Positions 62,305-64,000 of a stretch of DNA of 64,000 nt are shown one piece after another (the first letter of the stretch is position 1; each line of letters begins with the position of its first letter). A program made the translations under genes and the position numbers. The notes beneath the pieces are model-generated. The model was not told the origin of the DNA and did not search any database. It was given only the letters and a program-made list of their open reading frames with translations. The stretch comes from Hybos culiciformis. Taxonomy: Eukaryota; Arthropoda; Insecta; Diptera; Hybotidae. The DNA is taken from positions 24,947,052 to 25,011,051 of the forward strand of contig OZ023275.1 in assembly GCA_964007475.1 (NCBI GenBank), written 5' to 3'.

Positions 62305-64000
62305 TCAAAGATCTTTATTAAAATTCAGTGATGACAAGCTTGATGTAAGCATTATTTCGCCATGCGCATCTGCAACTGCTCTTATAATTTCCAATAAAAG
62401 TTCTCTACTCAGCGTAGACATTTTTGGTAAACGAGCAACCTAAAAAAAAAAGTATATGTACAAATCTGTTAACGATCTAGACCAAATTTATGAATCCATT
62501 TTCACAATTTCTTTTTTTTTTTACCCATTATTTAGATTTTTGATTATTGTGTTTTTTCAATATTATTGTTTATTTTTTTTTAATGTTTAAATGAATGTTC
62601 AATCTTTTGTAGACAAAAATACTTACGGTTATAAATTCTTTCACAATCAATTTTAGAGCCAACTCTTTGATGTCATAAATTTTTGTTATATCAGCTGATT
62701 CCAGAGTTTGTAAAACATTCTCACAGCTTATATTATGTTCTAAAGAATATTTGCAGAATGAATTTAATCTATTATTACTTAGTCCATAAAAGCAAGGAGC
62801 TTGAAATAAATACAAGCTATCTTGGGGTGGTAATTTGGTTTCTCCATAGTAAATAAATCGAAGTAATGAATAGAACGACTCCAATGAAGGAAGAATGTCA
62901 CCGATTTGAATCTACAAGAAAAAAGTTTATTAAATATGAATTATATTTTTCTGAAAAGTGTTTCTTAATGAATAATTAAAAAATCACTTACGTTCACAAT
63001 ATTGTCTGATGGCATAAAAGATCTAAACATGGCTTGAAAATATGTAGTGCGTGCAGATAATATTGATTTGTGAGCTGGTATAACGTTTCCTTCTAGAACT
63101 AAGTTTATATCGCAAAAATCTTTGCCCGTTGTTTCCAAAAAAGATCTCATATCACTTTCTAATGTAGTTCCAATGTTCTTCTCGAAATGAACTTCCATTG
63201 TTGATGTTGTCGATTTGACCGCATGTAGAGGATTTAATCTTTTACGAATTATTTCAACTAGTAATGATTTGTCTAAATCTGAAAATTCACTGGACATTAC
63301 AACATCTTGGAAATTTTCATCCTTAACTATAAATGCCATACAGTGATCTTTTATAATTTGAATCTTATAGCGATCTGCATTATACAATGCTTCAAGAACA
63401 TTAGATTTACTAATTTTGAATTCCAAATATTGTAAACAGCCACTTGCCAAACGTGGCATTAAGAATTCACCGGCTAATGTGTAAATATCTGTTATTAAAA
63501 TTACAATATTTTTGTTATACGTTTCTTTCAAATCAATACGATCTGTGTAAATATAGTTTAACACGATTTCAAAAGCTTCTGAATTTGCATCAGGTAAACG
63601 AACTTCAAGCATTGAACGATTATCCTGGAACTGTTCACTCCCTAAATTTCCAAATAATTTTTCTAGCTGCTGCTGTCTGGCTTCTCGAGCTGCCAATATT
63701 TTTGTTCTTAAAAATTTAGATCTCGCTGCAACAAATGCAACGTGGGATTGAATTTTCACCTCCTCAGGACCAACAGCAAAAACAATATCGCAAAATTGTT
63801 TATCATTGAAAAATTTACTGAAATCGTCACGCAAGGTGCATTTTGGATAGCTAGAAAACTGAAATCGATAAGTGTCACCTCGTCGAACACTGTTATCTAC
63901 AGTACCACCAAAAATATACATTGCATCGCCAATTACAGCAGATGCATGGAAAACTCGTCCAGACGGTATACAAGAATTTGTTTCAGGTTGAACTACACTC
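62305..64000 (-). CDS. LZTR1: Leucine-zipper-like transcriptional regulator 1 (LZTR1), C-terminal 475 residues; gene continues past 64000
   Basis: LZTR1 is a Kelch-BTB-BTB substrate adaptor of CUL3 ubiquitin ligase that limits RAS-family GTPases (RIT1, MRAS and others) at endomembranes. Exons here are 64000-62992 (partial), 62911-62627 and 62439-62305, all joined in phase 0 at GT-AG introns. The segment starts in the last Kelch repeat (PSGRVFHASAVIGDAMYIFG), followed by the hallmark YRFQFSSYPKCTL linker. The first BTB begins at NDKQFCDIVFAVG, with an insertion before MLEVRLPDANSEAFEIVLNY as in vertebrates. A BACK-like helical region follows, then a second BTB (FCDINLVLEGNVIPAHKSIL, RFIYYGETKLPPQDSLYLF) and a C-terminal BACK-type tail ending LNFNKDL. 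Codon 1 of the gene and most Kelch repeats lie outside. The orthology is clear from the linker and dual BTB order. Confidence 0.95.

Overview
The window is nuclear DNA of an animal, most likely an insect. It is extremely A+T rich, with homopolymer runs throughout. Its genes have spliceosomal GT-AG introns, some very short (58 nt) and one enormous. All recognised proteins are animal orthologues. The order within insects cannot be fixed from sequence alone. I see no bacterial operon, CRISPR array or unknown multi-gene system; novelty here lies in gene architecture and repeats.

Layout, left to right. At 176-345 (+) is the last exon of a gene that begins outside the window; it encodes one membrane segment and a short acidic tail. 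From 346 to 8143 is intergenic DNA with a 62-bp palindrome. ATG5 (autophagy conjugation factor) fills 8144-47452 (-). Five of its six coding exons lie at 42.5-47.5 kb. The sixth lies at 8.1-8.3 kb, beyond an intron of about 34.3 kb that holds microsatellites, a fold-back element with tRNA-like arms, a pogo/Tigger-like remnant and a PIF/Harbinger-like MITE. Head-to-head with ATG5 is CDIN1 (48731-49803, +), a PD-(D/E)XK nuclease. A GC-rich island sits between the two.

Convergent with CDIN1 is ZC3H18 (51361-56366, -), a nuclear CCCH/SR-like RNA-fate protein reconstructed here from eight coding exons, at least one of which looks like a cassette. A long A/T-rich stretch, probably containing its 5' UTR and a divergent promoter, separates it from a small two-exon coiled-coil gene (60510-61177, +) that I do not recognise. 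The window ends inside LZTR1 (62305-64000 and beyond, -), the Kelch-BTB-BTB adaptor of CUL3.

The genes are functionally unrelated housekeeping genes (autophagy, erythroid/chromatin-linked nuclease, nuclear RNA fate, RAS turnover). They share only their head-to-head and tail-to-tail arrangement. Exon joins for ATG5, CDIN1, ZC3H18 and LZTR1 were read by hand. All phases agree and the totals are whole codons: ATG5 270 aa, CDIN1 295 aa, ZC3H18 884 aa.
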